Shown: positions 1-9,552 of the stretch, piece by piece | Layout of the letters: the number at the start of each line of letters is the position of its first letter | Numbering within the stretch: position 1 is the stretch's first letter | Source: Rhodospirillales bacterium | GTDB lineage: Bacteria > Pseudomonadota > Alphaproteobacteria > Rhodospirillales > JAPHRK01 | Direction: 5' to 3' | NCBI GenBank assembly: GCA_026196105.1 | Contig: JAPHRK010000024.1 | Span: 124,001-188,000, forward strand | Length of the DNA: 64,000 nt | Program-made: the position numbers and the translations under genes | Notes under the pieces: model-generated | Databases searched by the model: none | Seen by the model: only the letters and a program-made list of their open reading frames with translations | What the model was told of the DNA's origin: nothing

Positions 1-546
1 CCGTCGAAAAAAGCTGCAGAGCTTCTTTCAGAAGGGATGGTTCTAGGCTGGTTTCAAGGCCGTTCAGAAGCCGGAGCCCGTTCCTTAGGCAACCGGTCAA
101 TTTTAGCTTCAGCTCAAAGCACAGAGATGCGTGACATTGTGAACGCGCGAATAAAATACCGAGAAGAATTCAGACCGTTTGCTCCTGCATGTCTTTATGA
201 AAAGGCTGACGAGTTGTTTGAAACCGAAGGGCGTGACTTGCCTTATATGTGCTTTACAGTTAATGCGCGTGAAGAGGCAAAAGAACTTGTTCCTGCCGTT
301 GTGCATGTTGATGGAACAGCGAGGTTGCAAACTATTCGAAAAGAGCAGAACGGTTGTTTTTATGATCTAATTGACCATTATAACAAAATTACTAGTGTCC
401 CTGTCGTCTTGAATACTAGCTTTAACCTTAAGGGGCAGCCCATTGTTGAAACCCCTCGTGACGCTTTGATGACCTTTTTTGGTTGTGGTCTAGATGTGTT
501 GATAATGGGATCATATTTGGTACGAAAACAAGAGCCAACACAATAA
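1..546 (+). CDS. Carbamoyltransferase, C-terminal part (NodU/CmcH family), cut by window edge
   Basis: The reading frame is open from the first base, so the gene starts outside the window; about 181 C-terminal residues are present. Visible family motifs are GWFQGRSEAGARSLGNRSI near the start, EEFRPFAPACL, and TSFNLKGQPIVETP close to the C-terminus. These match the C-terminal YrdC-like half of carbamoyltransferases that use carbamoyl phosphate and ATP to O-carbamoylate sugars or antibiotics. The next gene starts directly after the stop codon, so the two are probably cotranscribed. A complete member of the same family lies at 31180-33024, where the equivalent motif reads FGPRALGGRSI. The cytoplasmic substrate is probably a nucleotide sugar of this locus, but it cannot be read from sequence. 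Confidence 0.88.
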   Translation, partial: PSKKAAELLSEGMVLGWFQGRSEAGARSLGNRSILASAQSTEMRDIVNARIKYREEFRPFAPACLYEKADELFETEGRDLPYMCFTVNAREEAKELVPAVVHVDGTARLQTIRKEQNGCFYDLIDHYNKITSVPVVLNTSFNLKGQPIVETPRDALMTFFGCGLDVLIMGSYLVRKQEPTQ

Positions 547-1449
547 ATGCAAATACGGTTAGAAAGTATAGCAGTTGAATTAGGGCTTTCGTTGGCTAGG
601 GATGCAGTTTTTTCAAAAATTGGGTTTCTTAACCATGTGGAGACCGAACAATTGTCGTTTATTGGTTCAAGTGCCTTCTTGTCAAAACTCACCCATTGCC
701 CTGAAGTTAGTTGCGTTATCACCAAAAAAGAACTATTGGGGCAAATCCCAAAATCAATAGGTGTTCTTCTGTCAGATACACCCTTCCAGGATTTTATACG
801 AGTTCACAACTATCTTGAGACTGTGGATGGCTTTTACTATCTAACGCACAAAACAAAAATAGGGAAGAATGTTACTATTCACCCCAGCGCTATCATTCCT
901 GACGAAAATGTCATTATTGGAGACAACGTTAGGATTGATGAAAATGTCATAATCAGAGAACATTCGGAGATCGGGGAGAATAGTATTATTTGTTGTGGTA
1001 GCATTATAGGAGAAGGTAGCGTTGACCATAAAGTTGTAGGTAAAGATGTTATCCGGGTTGGGCATTTTGGTGGTGTGAAAATTGGCTCAAATGTTGAAGT
1101 ATGTGCACAAGCTGTTATCAGTTGTAATACTTTCAATGGGTGTGTTGAGATTGGGGATAACACATCTATAAATAGTCAGGCATTCATTGCTCATAATGTG
1201 ACCATTGGAAAGCGAAGTAATGTTGGAGTTGCCTCTGTTGTTTCGGGAAATGTGTGCATCGAAGACGATGTTAGAATTAGCCCGAAAGCAATTGTGAATA
1301 GTGATTTACGGATTGGTTCAGGTGCCCACGTGCTGATTGGCCAAATTGTCACAAGGGATATTCCTCCAAATCATGTGATGTTTGGACAAAAAATTATGAA
1401 GAGGGAGGTTTTTGCGAAACTTGTGTCTCATACCTCTTCTTCAACATAG
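547..1449 (+). CDS. LpxD-like hexapeptide N-acyltransferase
   Basis: A 300-residue protein with a poorly conserved N-terminal third and a left-handed beta-helix built of hexapeptide repeats from about residue 100 to 275 (IGKNVTIHPSAII, IGDNVRIDENVII and similar). The segment SQAFIAHNVTIG carries the histidine at the place of the catalytic His of LpxD (QIAHNVVIG in E. coli). LpxD-family enzymes transfer an acyl group from acyl-ACP to the amino group of a UDP-sugar. The downstream genes encode an adenylation enzyme, a formyltransferase and a carrier protein, not lipid A genes, so this enzyme probably takes its acyl group from the carrier at 4142. ATG follows the preceding stop codon without a gap. 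Housekeeping LpxD is less likely because lpxA, lpxB and fabZ are absent here. Confidence 0.85.
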   Translation: MQIRLESIAVELGLSLARDAVFSKIGFLNHVETEQLSFIGSSAFLSKLTHCPEVSCVITKKELLGQIPKSIGVLLSDTPFQDFIRVHNYLETVDGFYYLTHKTKIGKNVTIHPSAIIPDENVIIGDNVRIDENVIIREHSEIGENSIICCGSIIGEGSVDHKVVGKDVIRVGHFGGVKIGSNVEVCAQAVISCNTFNGCVEIGDNTSINSQAFIAHNVTIGKRSNVGVASVVSGNVCIEDDVRISPKAIVNSDLRIGSGAHVLIGQIVTRDIPPNHVMFGQKIMKREVFAKLVSHTSSST

Positions 1450-1475
1450 AGCCATAGTCGTTGTTAAGGTTTTAA

Positions 1476-3134
1476 ATGACATACCAAACTACCTTTTTGA
1501 TTCAAGATTTAATTTCAGACAACGCCGGTAAGCGCCCAAAATCACTCGCGATACAAGAGGGTGATCTACAGGTTTCATATAAAACCTTTGATGAAGCGTC
1601 CAATCAGTTAGCAAATTCCCTCTATGATGTTGGTGTTCGGCGTGGTTCTAGAATACCTTTGCTGGTTGGAAAAAAAACAGATATTTTAGCCAGCATGATA
1701 TCCGTCCTCAAAGCTGATGGAATTTATGTACCTCTTGATATAAAAGCACCTGTTGACCGACTTGTAAGCATTATAGATCAGCTAGAAACTCCCTTTTTAA
1801 TCTGCGATGTAGAACTTGCGGTCCTAGCAAATAATATTGCTGCCGAACTAGTTGATCATCTGGAAGTTTTAGTGATACCGAGCCTAACAATTGATGGATG
1901 GCATAAAACAATTCAATGGGGACCTTCTGAACCTCCGCCACGGGCGAAAAATCTAGATATGCTTTTGTCCAGGGCATCTAAATCCAAGCGAGATTATACC
2001 AGCATAAGTGAAGATGTTGCCTATATCGTCTTTACCTCTGGTTCGACGGGGGCTCCGAAAGGCGTGATGATCCCGCACCGGGCAGTATTGGATTATGCCC
2101 GTTGGACGACAGATCACTTTCAAATTACGCCTAGAGACCGGCTATCAAGCCATGCTGAGTGTCATTTTGATTTATCTGTATTTGATATTTATACTGCGTT
2201 TTATGCTGGCGCGTCACTCTATCCCGTCCCGAAAAGCACCTCTATGTTCCCAGCAAAATTTTATCAATTTGTTGAGGAATATAACATCTCTATTTGGTGT
2301 TCTGTTCCATCGTTATATACCTATTTTTGCAAATTAGGGAAATTGAAGTCAGAGCGTATGTCAAGTTTGCGTGCAATGACCTTCTGTGGTGAAGTAATGC
2401 CGACATCGACAATTATTGATTGGATGACGGCATACCCCAAAATCCGTTTTGTAAATCAGTACGGTCCTTCCGAAACGACTTGTGCTTCTATGTATTACGA
2501 TTTTGACACAGTTCCAACAAATCCGTCTGAATCCGTTCCGATAGGGCGAGCGATTCCAAATACGGAAATATTCGTTCTTAATGGTGAGGGGAAACAAGCA
2601 AGTGAAAATGAGATTGGCGAGCTTTGTATTCGGGGTGCAGGTAACGGCCTAGGTTATTGGCGGAAACCAGATGAAACAGAACGATCTTTTGTCCAAAACC
2701 CTCTCTGTAGTGAACATTTTGAACGAGTTTATCGCACAGGTGATTTAGCTCGATTAAGGCCCGATGGCGAGTATGAATATTGTGGTCGAAGAGACCAGCA
2801 AGTCAAATATATGGGATATCGAATAGAACTCGGGGACATTGAAGCAGCTATGAGTGCACAGCCTGGGGTATCTGTTTGCGCAGTTGTCGTAGTCAAAGGT
2901 GAAAGTGAAAACGATATTCGTTTAATTGCTGGCTACGAAGGAGGAAGTCAAGATAACAACATAAGTCCGGATACTCTTCGAAAGATATTAGGGGAACAGC
3001 TTCCCAATTATATGGTCCCTAAAAAATGTTTTAGGCTGGAGAACATACCGCTCAATCGCAATGGCAAGGTTGATCGTCATCAACTGCTGGAAATTATTGA
3101 AGGTCAACTTAAGGAGAAAGATTCCTTAGGATGA
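1476..3134 (+). CDS. Stand-alone amino-acid adenylation enzyme (AMP-binding, NRPS/DltA type)
   Basis: A 552-residue single adenylation domain. The ATP-binding loop FTSGSTGAPKG lies near residue 186, NQYGPSET near 326, YRTGD near 418, the hinge GRRDQQVKYMGYRIELGD after it, and the C-terminal lysine motif NRNGKVDR near 527. FDLSVFD carries the aspartate that holds the alpha-amino group of amino acids in NRPS A domains, so an amino acid substrate is likely. Hand alignment gives specificity residues D-L-F-C-T-C-Q-C-A-K, for which I know no clear match. There is no carrier domain in the protein; the free carrier at 4142 is the obvious partner. It overlaps the next gene by four bases (ATGA), which suggests translational coupling. 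Confidence 0.9.
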   Translation: MTYQTTFLIQDLISDNAGKRPKSLAIQEGDLQVSYKTFDEASNQLANSLYDVGVRRGSRIPLLVGKKTDILASMISVLKADGIYVPLDIKAPVDRLVSIIDQLETPFLICDVELAVLANNIAAELVDHLEVLVIPSLTIDGWHKTIQWGPSEPPPRAKNLDMLLSRASKSKRDYTSISEDVAYIVFTSGSTGAPKGVMIPHRAVLDYARWTTDHFQITPRDRLSSHAECHFDLSVFDIYTAFYAGASLYPVPKSTSMFPAKFYQFVEEYNISIWCSVPSLYTYFCKLGKLKSERMSSLRAMTFCGEVMPTSTIIDWMTAYPKIRFVNQYGPSETTCASMYYDFDTVPTNPSESVPIGRAIPNTEIFVLNGEGKQASENEIGELCIRGAGNGLGYWRKPDETERSFVQNPLCSEHFERVYRTGDLARLRPDGEYEYCGRRDQQVKYMGYRIELGDIEAAMSAQPGVSVCAVVVVKGESENDIRLIAGYEGGSQDNNISPDTLRKILGEQLPNYMVPKKCFRLENIPLNRNGKVDRHQLLEIIEGQLKEKDSLG

Positions 3135-4114
3135 ATATGGTGGGAGAATCTTTGCGAGCAGTGGTTATAGGGGCAGGTAAACCTTTGATCGATTGCGTTA
3201 AGGTTATACTATCCTATAACGAAGAAAATCCTGAGTCAACATGCCACCTAGTTTGTTCTATCGTTGATCTGGTTGGCGCTACCAACAGTACGAACCCGCA
3301 GGAAAAAGTCTTTTTTGAGAAGAATGAATTACCCTATTATTGCTCTAGTGTGATCAATTCATCAGAAATTATTGGTATAATTACTGATTTAAAAGCTGAT
3401 ATTATTTTTAGCATAAATAATCATCAAATCATCAGAGAGCCACTGCTTTCAAGTGCGCCAAAGGGAATCATTAATTTTCATAATGGGCCGCTGCCACGTT
3501 ACGGTGGATTAAATGCTTGCACTTGGGCAATTGCGAACGGTGAAATTGAGCACGGTGTTACTTGGCACTACGTGAGTGCACAAGTTGATGGTGGTGACAT
3601 AATTGCTCAGCGATCTTTTGTGCTTGAAGACGATATAACTGCAATTAAGCTGGTATTTAAGTGCATACATATCGGGACAGAGTTATTTCGAAATATCCTC
3701 CCTTTGCTTGTCGCAGGAGAAGTTAACACGATAAAGCAGCCACAGGGGGAGCGGCTGTACTATAAAAAAAAGCAAGTGCCGAATGAGGGGAAAATTGAAT
3801 TTGGTTGGAATTACTTGAAATTTGACCGTTTTGTCCGCAGTTTAAGTTTTCTACCTTTAGAAAATCCCATTAACTACCCAGTTTCTACTTTTAACGGTAA
3901 AGTATTTTATATTGAAAAAACCAAGTTGATATCTCGTTCCTCAAGCGGAAAAGCGGGTTCGGTTGTTAAATCTGAAGCCGATCATCTTTATGTTGAACTA
4001 CCCGATGCAACTGTAGCCTTGACTCGGTTGCGAGATAGCAACAAAAAGCCCATTAAAGTTCGAGATTTCATCAAACAGTATGGGGTGTCATTAGGCTCTT
4101 ATATGGGAACGTAA
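3131..4114 (+). CDS. Formyltransferase (methionyl-tRNA / sugar N-formyltransferase family)
   Basis: A 327-residue protein with the Formyl_trans_N signature. NFHNGPLPRYGG near residues 115-126 contains the catalytic Asn and His, and QVDGGD near 152-157 contains the catalytic Asp. The family moves a formyl group from 10-formyl-tetrahydrofolate to an amine, as in sugar N-formyltransferases, ArnA and the F domain of the gramicidin synthetase LgrA. It is sandwiched between an adenylation enzyme (4-base overlap) and a carrier protein, so it may formylate a carrier-bound amino acid as LgrA does; the other option is direct formylation of an amino sugar. The formyl domain of the fused protein at 23169 has nearly the same motif (NFHDGPLPKYAG). 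Confidence 0.88.
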   Translation: MNMVGESLRAVVIGAGKPLIDCVKVILSYNEENPESTCHLVCSIVDLVGATNSTNPQEKVFFEKNELPYYCSSVINSSEIIGIITDLKADIIFSINNHQIIREPLLSSAPKGIINFHNGPLPRYGGLNACTWAIANGEIEHGVTWHYVSAQVDGGDIIAQRSFVLEDDITAIKLVFKCIHIGTELFRNILPLLVAGEVNTIKQPQGERLYYKKKQVPNEGKIEFGWNYLKFDRFVRSLSFLPLENPINYPVSTFNGKVFYIEKTKLISRSSSGKAGSVVKSEADHLYVELPDATVALTRLRDSNKKPIKVRDFIKQYGVSLGSYMGT

Positions 4115-4141
4115 AGCTAGGTTTGAAGTGTGGAGAATTTT

Positions 4142-4396
4142 ATGAGCGCAAACCAAAACGATACTAAAGAAGAAATTGATAAAATAATCTGTGAAATAAA
4201 AGATATCACTGATTTCGACGTCGAACAGGATTTTATCGAAAATGATTTTTTTGACTCTTTCGATATCATGAATCTGGTGATGGCACTTGAGGAAAAATTT
4301 AGAGTAGAAATTGATCCAGACGACATTACCCCTGAAAACCTTGCAAGCGTAAGTTCTATTTTAGGGCTCGTGAACAACAGCGGCGCACAAGTTTAG
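4142..4396 (+). CDS. Acyl/peptidyl carrier protein
   Basis: A small acidic protein of 84 residues with the carrier motif FFDSFDIMNLVMALEE; Ser39 in DSF is the predicted 4'-phosphopantetheine site. ATG at 4142 is chosen because GGAG lies six bases upstream at 4132-4135; a GTG at 4130 is in frame but has no ribosome-binding site. It follows the adenylation and formyltransferase genes and precedes a radical SAM gene. Its likely job is to carry an aminoacyl or formyl-aminoacyl thioester for the LpxD-like transferase at 547. The phosphopantetheinyl transferase at 27432 could activate it. Confidence 0.88.
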   Translation: MSANQNDTKEEIDKIICEIKDITDFDVEQDFIENDFFDSFDIMNLVMALEEKFRVEIDPDDITPENLASVSSILGLVNNSGAQV

Positions 4397-4399
4397 TTT

Positions 4400-4415
4400 A
4401 TCGAGTTTCCTCGAT
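4400..4415 (+). other. Small inverted repeat after carrier-protein gene
   Basis: A perfect 6-bp stem, ATCGAG and CTCGAT, with a four-base loop lies four bases after the stop codon of the carrier gene. No T-tract follows, so it is not a standard terminator. It may stabilise the mRNA end or be chance. Confidence 0.35.
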
Positions 4416-4452
4416 GAGTGGTCTCTTTGCGTAGTTCTTAAGGAAGAAATAA

Positions 4453-5493
4453 ATGAAAGATTGGTCTAAAGCTGAATGGGTGGACCAAAGCCTGAATTGG
4501 AAGCCTAGAGAAGTCACGAAACTTCCAGAGCGTGTGATAATGGATCATGCAACCAAGTGTAATTTACGCTGCCCCATGTGCCAAGTTTGGGGGGCTGAAG
4601 AAAATGACGTTCAAGAAAAAGTTAAAGGCGTTTTAAATTTGGAAGAGTCACGTAGAATTCTAGATGAGGTCATGTCAGCTAAGCCGCTTATACACGGCGC
4701 TTTATATGGTGAACCTTTACTTATGCCTGATTTTAAAGAACGGGTAAGAGATGTTAAAGAACGAGGAATGTCTCTTGCATTGAATACCAATGGTTTGCGC
4801 TTAACCAATGACTACGCAGAGTTTCTTGTTGAGCAGGAAGTTGATGCAGTCTTCTTCAGTATTGATGCGGCCTCAAAAGAGGCACTGCTTGAAGTGCGTG
4901 GGGTAGAGAACCTTGATAAGATTGAGGCGGCGGTCTATCGCTTAATGGAAAAACGAGGTGATGAACCCCTGCCTCGGATTGGGGTGTCCTTTGCAATCCA
5001 AGATGCCAATGAAGATGAACTCGAAGCATTCGTTGAGAGATGGGGAACGGTGGTTGATTGTATCCGAGTCAGCCAATTGTATGAAAATGGAAAATTTAGA
5101 GGACTATCTGGTAGAGAGGAACGTGAACCCTGCCCTGTAATATATCAAACTCTGGTTATTCATAATACGGGAGAGGCATCCATTTGTTGTAATGATGCAT
5201 TTAGGCAAGCTTTGGTTGGGAATGTCTTTGAACGTGGCGCTGAAGATGTTTGGAACGGGGAAGAATTTGCCAAAATCCGCTATTACCATGAAACAAATCA
5301 ATACGATAAAGTCCCGTTTTGTGAACCTTGCAATGCTTGGCAGCAATTCGACTACGAGGAAGAGGTGAAAGATGGGATGCTCATTCGTCGTTCTCCCCAA
5401 TTGACATATTATAACAATATCGAACGCTTGGATAATTGGCATGAAAGTCTTTCTGGAGGACACGAAAACCCGAATGCGATATTGGAAAAATAA
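4453..5493 (+). CDS. Radical SAM protein with SPASM-type C-terminus
   Basis: A 346-residue protein with the [4Fe-4S]/SAM motif CNLRCPMC beginning at residue 36 and a Cys-rich C-terminal part (EPCPVIYQ, SICCNDAF, FCEPCNAW) that fits a SPASM domain holding extra clusters. Such enzymes perform radical chemistry such as dehydrogenation, epimerisation or C-C bond formation, often on peptides or carrier- or sugar-bound substrates. AAGGAA stands a few bases before the ATG. Sitting directly after the adenylation, formyltransferase and carrier genes, it may modify the carrier-bound amino acid or the acylated sugar. The substrate cannot be named. Confidence 0.87.
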   Translation: MKDWSKAEWVDQSLNWKPREVTKLPERVIMDHATKCNLRCPMCQVWGAEENDVQEKVKGVLNLEESRRILDEVMSAKPLIHGALYGEPLLMPDFKERVRDVKERGMSLALNTNGLRLTNDYAEFLVEQEVDAVFFSIDAASKEALLEVRGVENLDKIEAAVYRLMEKRGDEPLPRIGVSFAIQDANEDELEAFVERWGTVVDCIRVSQLYENGKFRGLSGREEREPCPVIYQTLVIHNTGEASICCNDAFRQALVGNVFERGAEDVWNGEEFAKIRYYHETNQYDKVPFCEPCNAWQQFDYEEEVKDGMLIRRSPQLTYYNNIERLDNWHESLSGGHENPNAILEK

Positions 5494-5541
5494 GAACAGT
5501 TGTTTTTTATAATAATCAAAAGAATGCAGGTTCAATAAACA

Positions 5542-6423
5542 ATGAATTGGCTGGTGACAGGAGCAAGCGGACTCTTAGGTAATGCCTTGTGTAAATATTT
5601 GGTGTTAAAAGGGCATACTGTAAATGGTTTGAGTCATTCTCATCTAGTGAATATTCAAGGCGTGAATCATGTTTCGCTTGATATTACAAGTACGGACCAA
5701 CTAGTTGCACTTGTCCTTGATTCAAAGCCCAATGTTATTGTACATGCTGCAGGCCTCACCAATGTTGATGCCTGTGAGGAAAATGAGGTATTAGCCACTG
5801 CGCTACACGAGGAAGCCACTTCTACTTTAGCTTCCTTAGCGACTAAACTTGGCGCTCACATGGTTTATATTTCTACGGATCATCTCTGGAATGGAAAACA
5901 GCCTTTGGTCAGTGAAGATCAGAAAACAGAGCCCATGAATGCCTACGCACGAACTAAATACCGTGGAGAGTTGAGCTCAATAGAGACTTGCCCTAGCAGT
6001 TTGATTTTAAGGACTAATTTTTTTGGGCCTGGCCTTCCTTGGCGCCAGTCGTTTTCTGACTGGGTTATTCATAACTTAGTGGCACAAACTCCTATCTCTG
6101 TTTTTATAGATTCATATTTTACACCTATTGATTTGTCCCATTTATGTCTATTTGTTGAAATGATGGTGGCGGAAAAGGCAACGGGCGTATACAACCTTGC
6201 TGGCAGAGAACGGGTTTCAAAATATGAGTTCGCTATGAGATTGGCAAAGCTTCTTCACTTAAATGTAGACCTTATTTCTCCAGGACGAATTGAGGACGCT
6301 AATTTGGCGGCCCCGCGGCCGATGGATATGTCTCTCGATGTGAGAAAAATAGAACAATTTTTGGGATGTCAAATGCCTGATGTAGATAAAAGTCTGAAAT
6401 CCCTTGAGCCAACTAATTTATAG
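5542..6423 (+). CDS. RmlD-like NAD(P)-dependent sugar reductase/epimerase (SDR)
   Basis: A 293-residue extended short-chain dehydrogenase. The nucleotide-binding motif GASGLLG lies at residues 7-13, ISTDHLW provides the Ser/Thr position, and YARTKYRGE provides the catalytic Tyr and Lys. The overall pattern (VHAAGLTNVDACEEN, FGPGLPW) is that of RmlD, dTDP-4-dehydrorhamnose reductase. No rmlA, rmlB or complete rmlC is present in the window, so it may reduce another 4-keto-sugar nucleotide. It stands between the radical SAM gene and pseB. It may work in the nonulosonate branch or in making the sugar that is acylated by the upstream genes. Confidence 0.85.
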   Translation: MNWLVTGASGLLGNALCKYLVLKGHTVNGLSHSHLVNIQGVNHVSLDITSTDQLVALVLDSKPNVIVHAAGLTNVDACEENEVLATALHEEATSTLASLATKLGAHMVYISTDHLWNGKQPLVSEDQKTEPMNAYARTKYRGELSSIETCPSSLILRTNFFGPGLPWRQSFSDWVIHNLVAQTPISVFIDSYFTPIDLSHLCLFVEMMVAEKATGVYNLAGRERVSKYEFAMRLAKLLHLNVDLISPGRIEDANLAAPRPMDMSLDVRKIEQFLGCQMPDVDKSLKSLEPTNL

Positions 6424-6446
6424 TAGCTATGATCGTAACCGAATAA

Positions 6447-7448
<1,002 letters not shown>

Positions 7449-7453
7449 GTCCT

Positions 7454-8635
7454 ATGCGGCCTTTAAACTACGGACGCCATTTAGTTGAAGACGATGATAT
7501 TGATCTCGTCGTCTCTGTACTGCGTGGAGATTTGATAACTCAGGGCCCTATGGCTGAGCAGTTTGAGACTGCGCTGGCCAAAAAGGTTGGAGCCAAGTAT
7601 GCGGTTGTTGTTTCCAGTGGAACTGCTGCCTTACATGTTTCTTGCCTAGCTGCAGGCTTGAAGGATGGAGAGCTTGGCATTACATCGTCAATGACGTTTG
7701 TCGCTTCGGCGAATGCCATGAGGTATTGTGGAGCTAAAGTCGCGCTCACTGACATTGCCAAGGACACATTATCCATGTGCCCAACGTCTCTTAGTAAAGC
7801 CATCCAAAGACATCCTGAGGCTTCGGTGGTGATTCCCGTACATTTCGCTGGTTTGGCTGCTGAGTCTGAAAAAATTCGTAAGATTTCTGGCGATCGTATT
7901 ATTATTGAAGACGGTGCCCATGCTCTTGGTGCGTCTTATGACAATGGGCGGCCTGTAGGGTGTGGCGATTTCGCCGATATGACCATCTTCTCTTTCCATC
8001 CGGTAAAGCCTATTACCACTGGTGAAGGTGGAGCTGTTGTTACCAATGATCAAGAGTTAGCAAGGCTTCTCCGCCTGTATCGGTCCCACGGTATTGAACG
8101 TGAAGTAGAGAGATACGAAAATGCTGATGATGCTCTTGAGGGTGGTCAGCGTCTCCCATGGTATTACGAGCAACATCACTTGGGTTTTAATTATCGTATG
8201 ACTGATATTCAGGCTGCACTTGGCTTGTCTCAGCTTAAAAAACTTAATCGCTTCATCAGTTTACGACGTGATATTGCAAAGAGATACGATCAGGCGCTTA
8301 CTGGACTTGATAACCTTTCTATTCCTCAGCAATCTACATCCTATCGTGATCGTTCTGGTCATCACTTGTATATTGTTCAATTTGATCTTGAGAGGCTTGG
8401 CAAAACTCGCCTTGAAATCATCAATATACTGCGCGAAAGAAACGTGGGTTGTCAGGTCCATTATATTCCCGTTTATCATCAACCCTATTATGCAGACCAC
8501 TTAGAGGGGGATCGAACAGATTTCCCCGTAACAGAAGCATACTATCGTGGTTGCCTCTCCCTCCCCCTGTTTCCTGCCATGACAGATAAAGAAGTTGAGC
8601 GGGTAATTGATGCTGTTCGGAGTATTGTTCAATAA
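7454..8635 (+). CDS. pseC: UDP-4-amino-4,6-dideoxy-AltNAc transaminase, PseC
   Basis: A DegT/DnrJ/EryC1-family PLP aminotransferase of 393 residues. Motifs are VVSSGTAALHV, the Asp region EDGAHALGA, and FSFHPVKPITTGEGGA with the PLP lysine near residue 185. It follows pseB by five bases and has the PseC N-terminal pattern MRPLNYGRH. PseC transfers an amino group from glutamate to the 4-keto sugar made by PseB. The amino group it installs is the acceptor for the PseH-type acetyltransferase, and might also be an acceptor for the unusual acyl groups proposed for this locus. Confidence 0.94.
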   Translation: MRPLNYGRHLVEDDDIDLVVSVLRGDLITQGPMAEQFETALAKKVGAKYAVVVSSGTAALHVSCLAAGLKDGELGITSSMTFVASANAMRYCGAKVALTDIAKDTLSMCPTSLSKAIQRHPEASVVIPVHFAGLAAESEKIRKISGDRIIIEDGAHALGASYDNGRPVGCGDFADMTIFSFHPVKPITTGEGGAVVTNDQELARLLRLYRSHGIEREVERYENADDALEGGQRLPWYYEQHHLGFNYRMTDIQAALGLSQLKKLNRFISLRRDIAKRYDQALTGLDNLSIPQQSTSYRDRSGHHLYIVQFDLERLGKTRLEIINILRERNVGCQVHYIPVYHQPYYADHLEGDRTDFPVTEAYYRGCLSLPLFPAMTDKEVERVIDAVRSIVQ

Positions 8636-8658
8636 AGGGCGATGACACAAAACTGGGT

Positions 8659-9528
8659 TTGGGAACGGTTCAGTTTGGGACCGCCTATGGCATCTCCAAC
8701 GCCAATGGTCAGATTTCGGCAGGGATGGTCAAAAATATCCTCAAGGCTGCACATGACGTAGGCATTGTGGTGCTTGATACTGCTGCACTATATGGGACCA
8801 GCGAAATTGTTCTTGGGGAAACATTATCGCCTACTGATGAATTTCGTATCATTACTAAAACATTGGCATCACCGTTGGACGAAATTTCAACCAATTTTGT
8901 CAAAGAAGTTGAGGATCAGTTTTGCTCTTCTCTTGAGAAACTAAACCGCCCTAAAGTCGATGGGCTTTTGGTTCATCATGGGAAAGACCTATTAAAACCA
9001 GGCGGTATGAAGCTCATTGATTTATTATGTTCCCTCAGGGACAAGGGGCTTGCTAAGAAAATCGGCGTTTCTGTTTATGATGGTGAAGAAATCGACGCCA
9101 TTCTTGGTATATTCGAACCGGATATTGTGCAACTACCAATTAATATTTTTGATCAACGATTAATAGATAGTGGTCATTTGGAAAAACTTAAAGCCCATCA
9201 GATGGAAATACATGCACGATCAATTTTTCTACAGGGAGCGTTGTTAATGCCTCTCTGCGATCTGCCTGAGTATTTTACCCCTGTCGCTTCCAAGTTCCGA
9301 GGCTTGAATGATCTGTCGGAATCTACTGGTTTGAACAAACTGGAACTCTGTTTGTCATTCGCTCATCAACTTAAACAATTGGACGTAATTTTGGTTGGAG
9401 TGACTTCTGAAACTGAGTTGAGGGAAATTCATCAATCAGTTGGCCGCGCTCTGCAACAAGATATCGATTTTTCTGGATTAGAGATAAACGATCCGAATTA
9501 TGTTAACCCTGCAAATTGGAAAATCTAA
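8659..9528 (+). CDS. Aldo/keto reductase, start region apparently frameshifted
   Basis: A 289-residue AKR-fold protein. GTVQFGTAYG, DTAALYG (Asp and Tyr), IITKT (Lys) and LLVHHG (His) provide the family's catalytic set. The frame has no ATG; TTG at 8659 is its first usual start and has no ribosome-binding site. An ATG at 8642, six bases after GGG at 8637-8639, is out of frame by one. Moving to the downstream frame inside ACACAAAAC (8645-8653) would restore the expected N-terminus T-K-L-G-L-G-T-V. This suggests a recent small indel, a sequence error or slippage. It lies between pseC and an aminotransferase, within the nonulosonate block, so a nucleotide-sugar or deoxy-sugar carbonyl is a likely substrate. 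Confidence 0.82.
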   Translation: MGTVQFGTAYGISNANGQISAGMVKNILKAAHDVGIVVLDTAALYGTSEIVLGETLSPTDEFRIITKTLASPLDEISTNFVKEVEDQFCSSLEKLNRPKVDGLLVHHGKDLLKPGGMKLIDLLCSLRDKGLAKKIGVSVYDGEEIDAILGIFEPDIVQLPINIFDQRLIDSGHLEKLKAHQMEIHARSIFLQGALLMPLCDLPEYFTPVASKFRGLNDLSESTGLNKLELCLSFAHQLKQLDVILVGVTSETELREIHQSVGRALQQDIDFSGLEINDPNYVNPANWKI

Positions 9529-9552
9529 TTTTACATAGTGTGGAAATTGGTA

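Noticed and set aside
547-1449. Housekeeping lpxD
   Set aside because: None of lpxA, lpxB, fabZ or bamA is adjacent; the neighbours are adenylation, formyltransferase and carrier genes.
5104-5535. Possible minus-strand gene of 143 codons
   Set aside because: It lies opposite the well-supported radical SAM gene, and the protein resembles nothing known.
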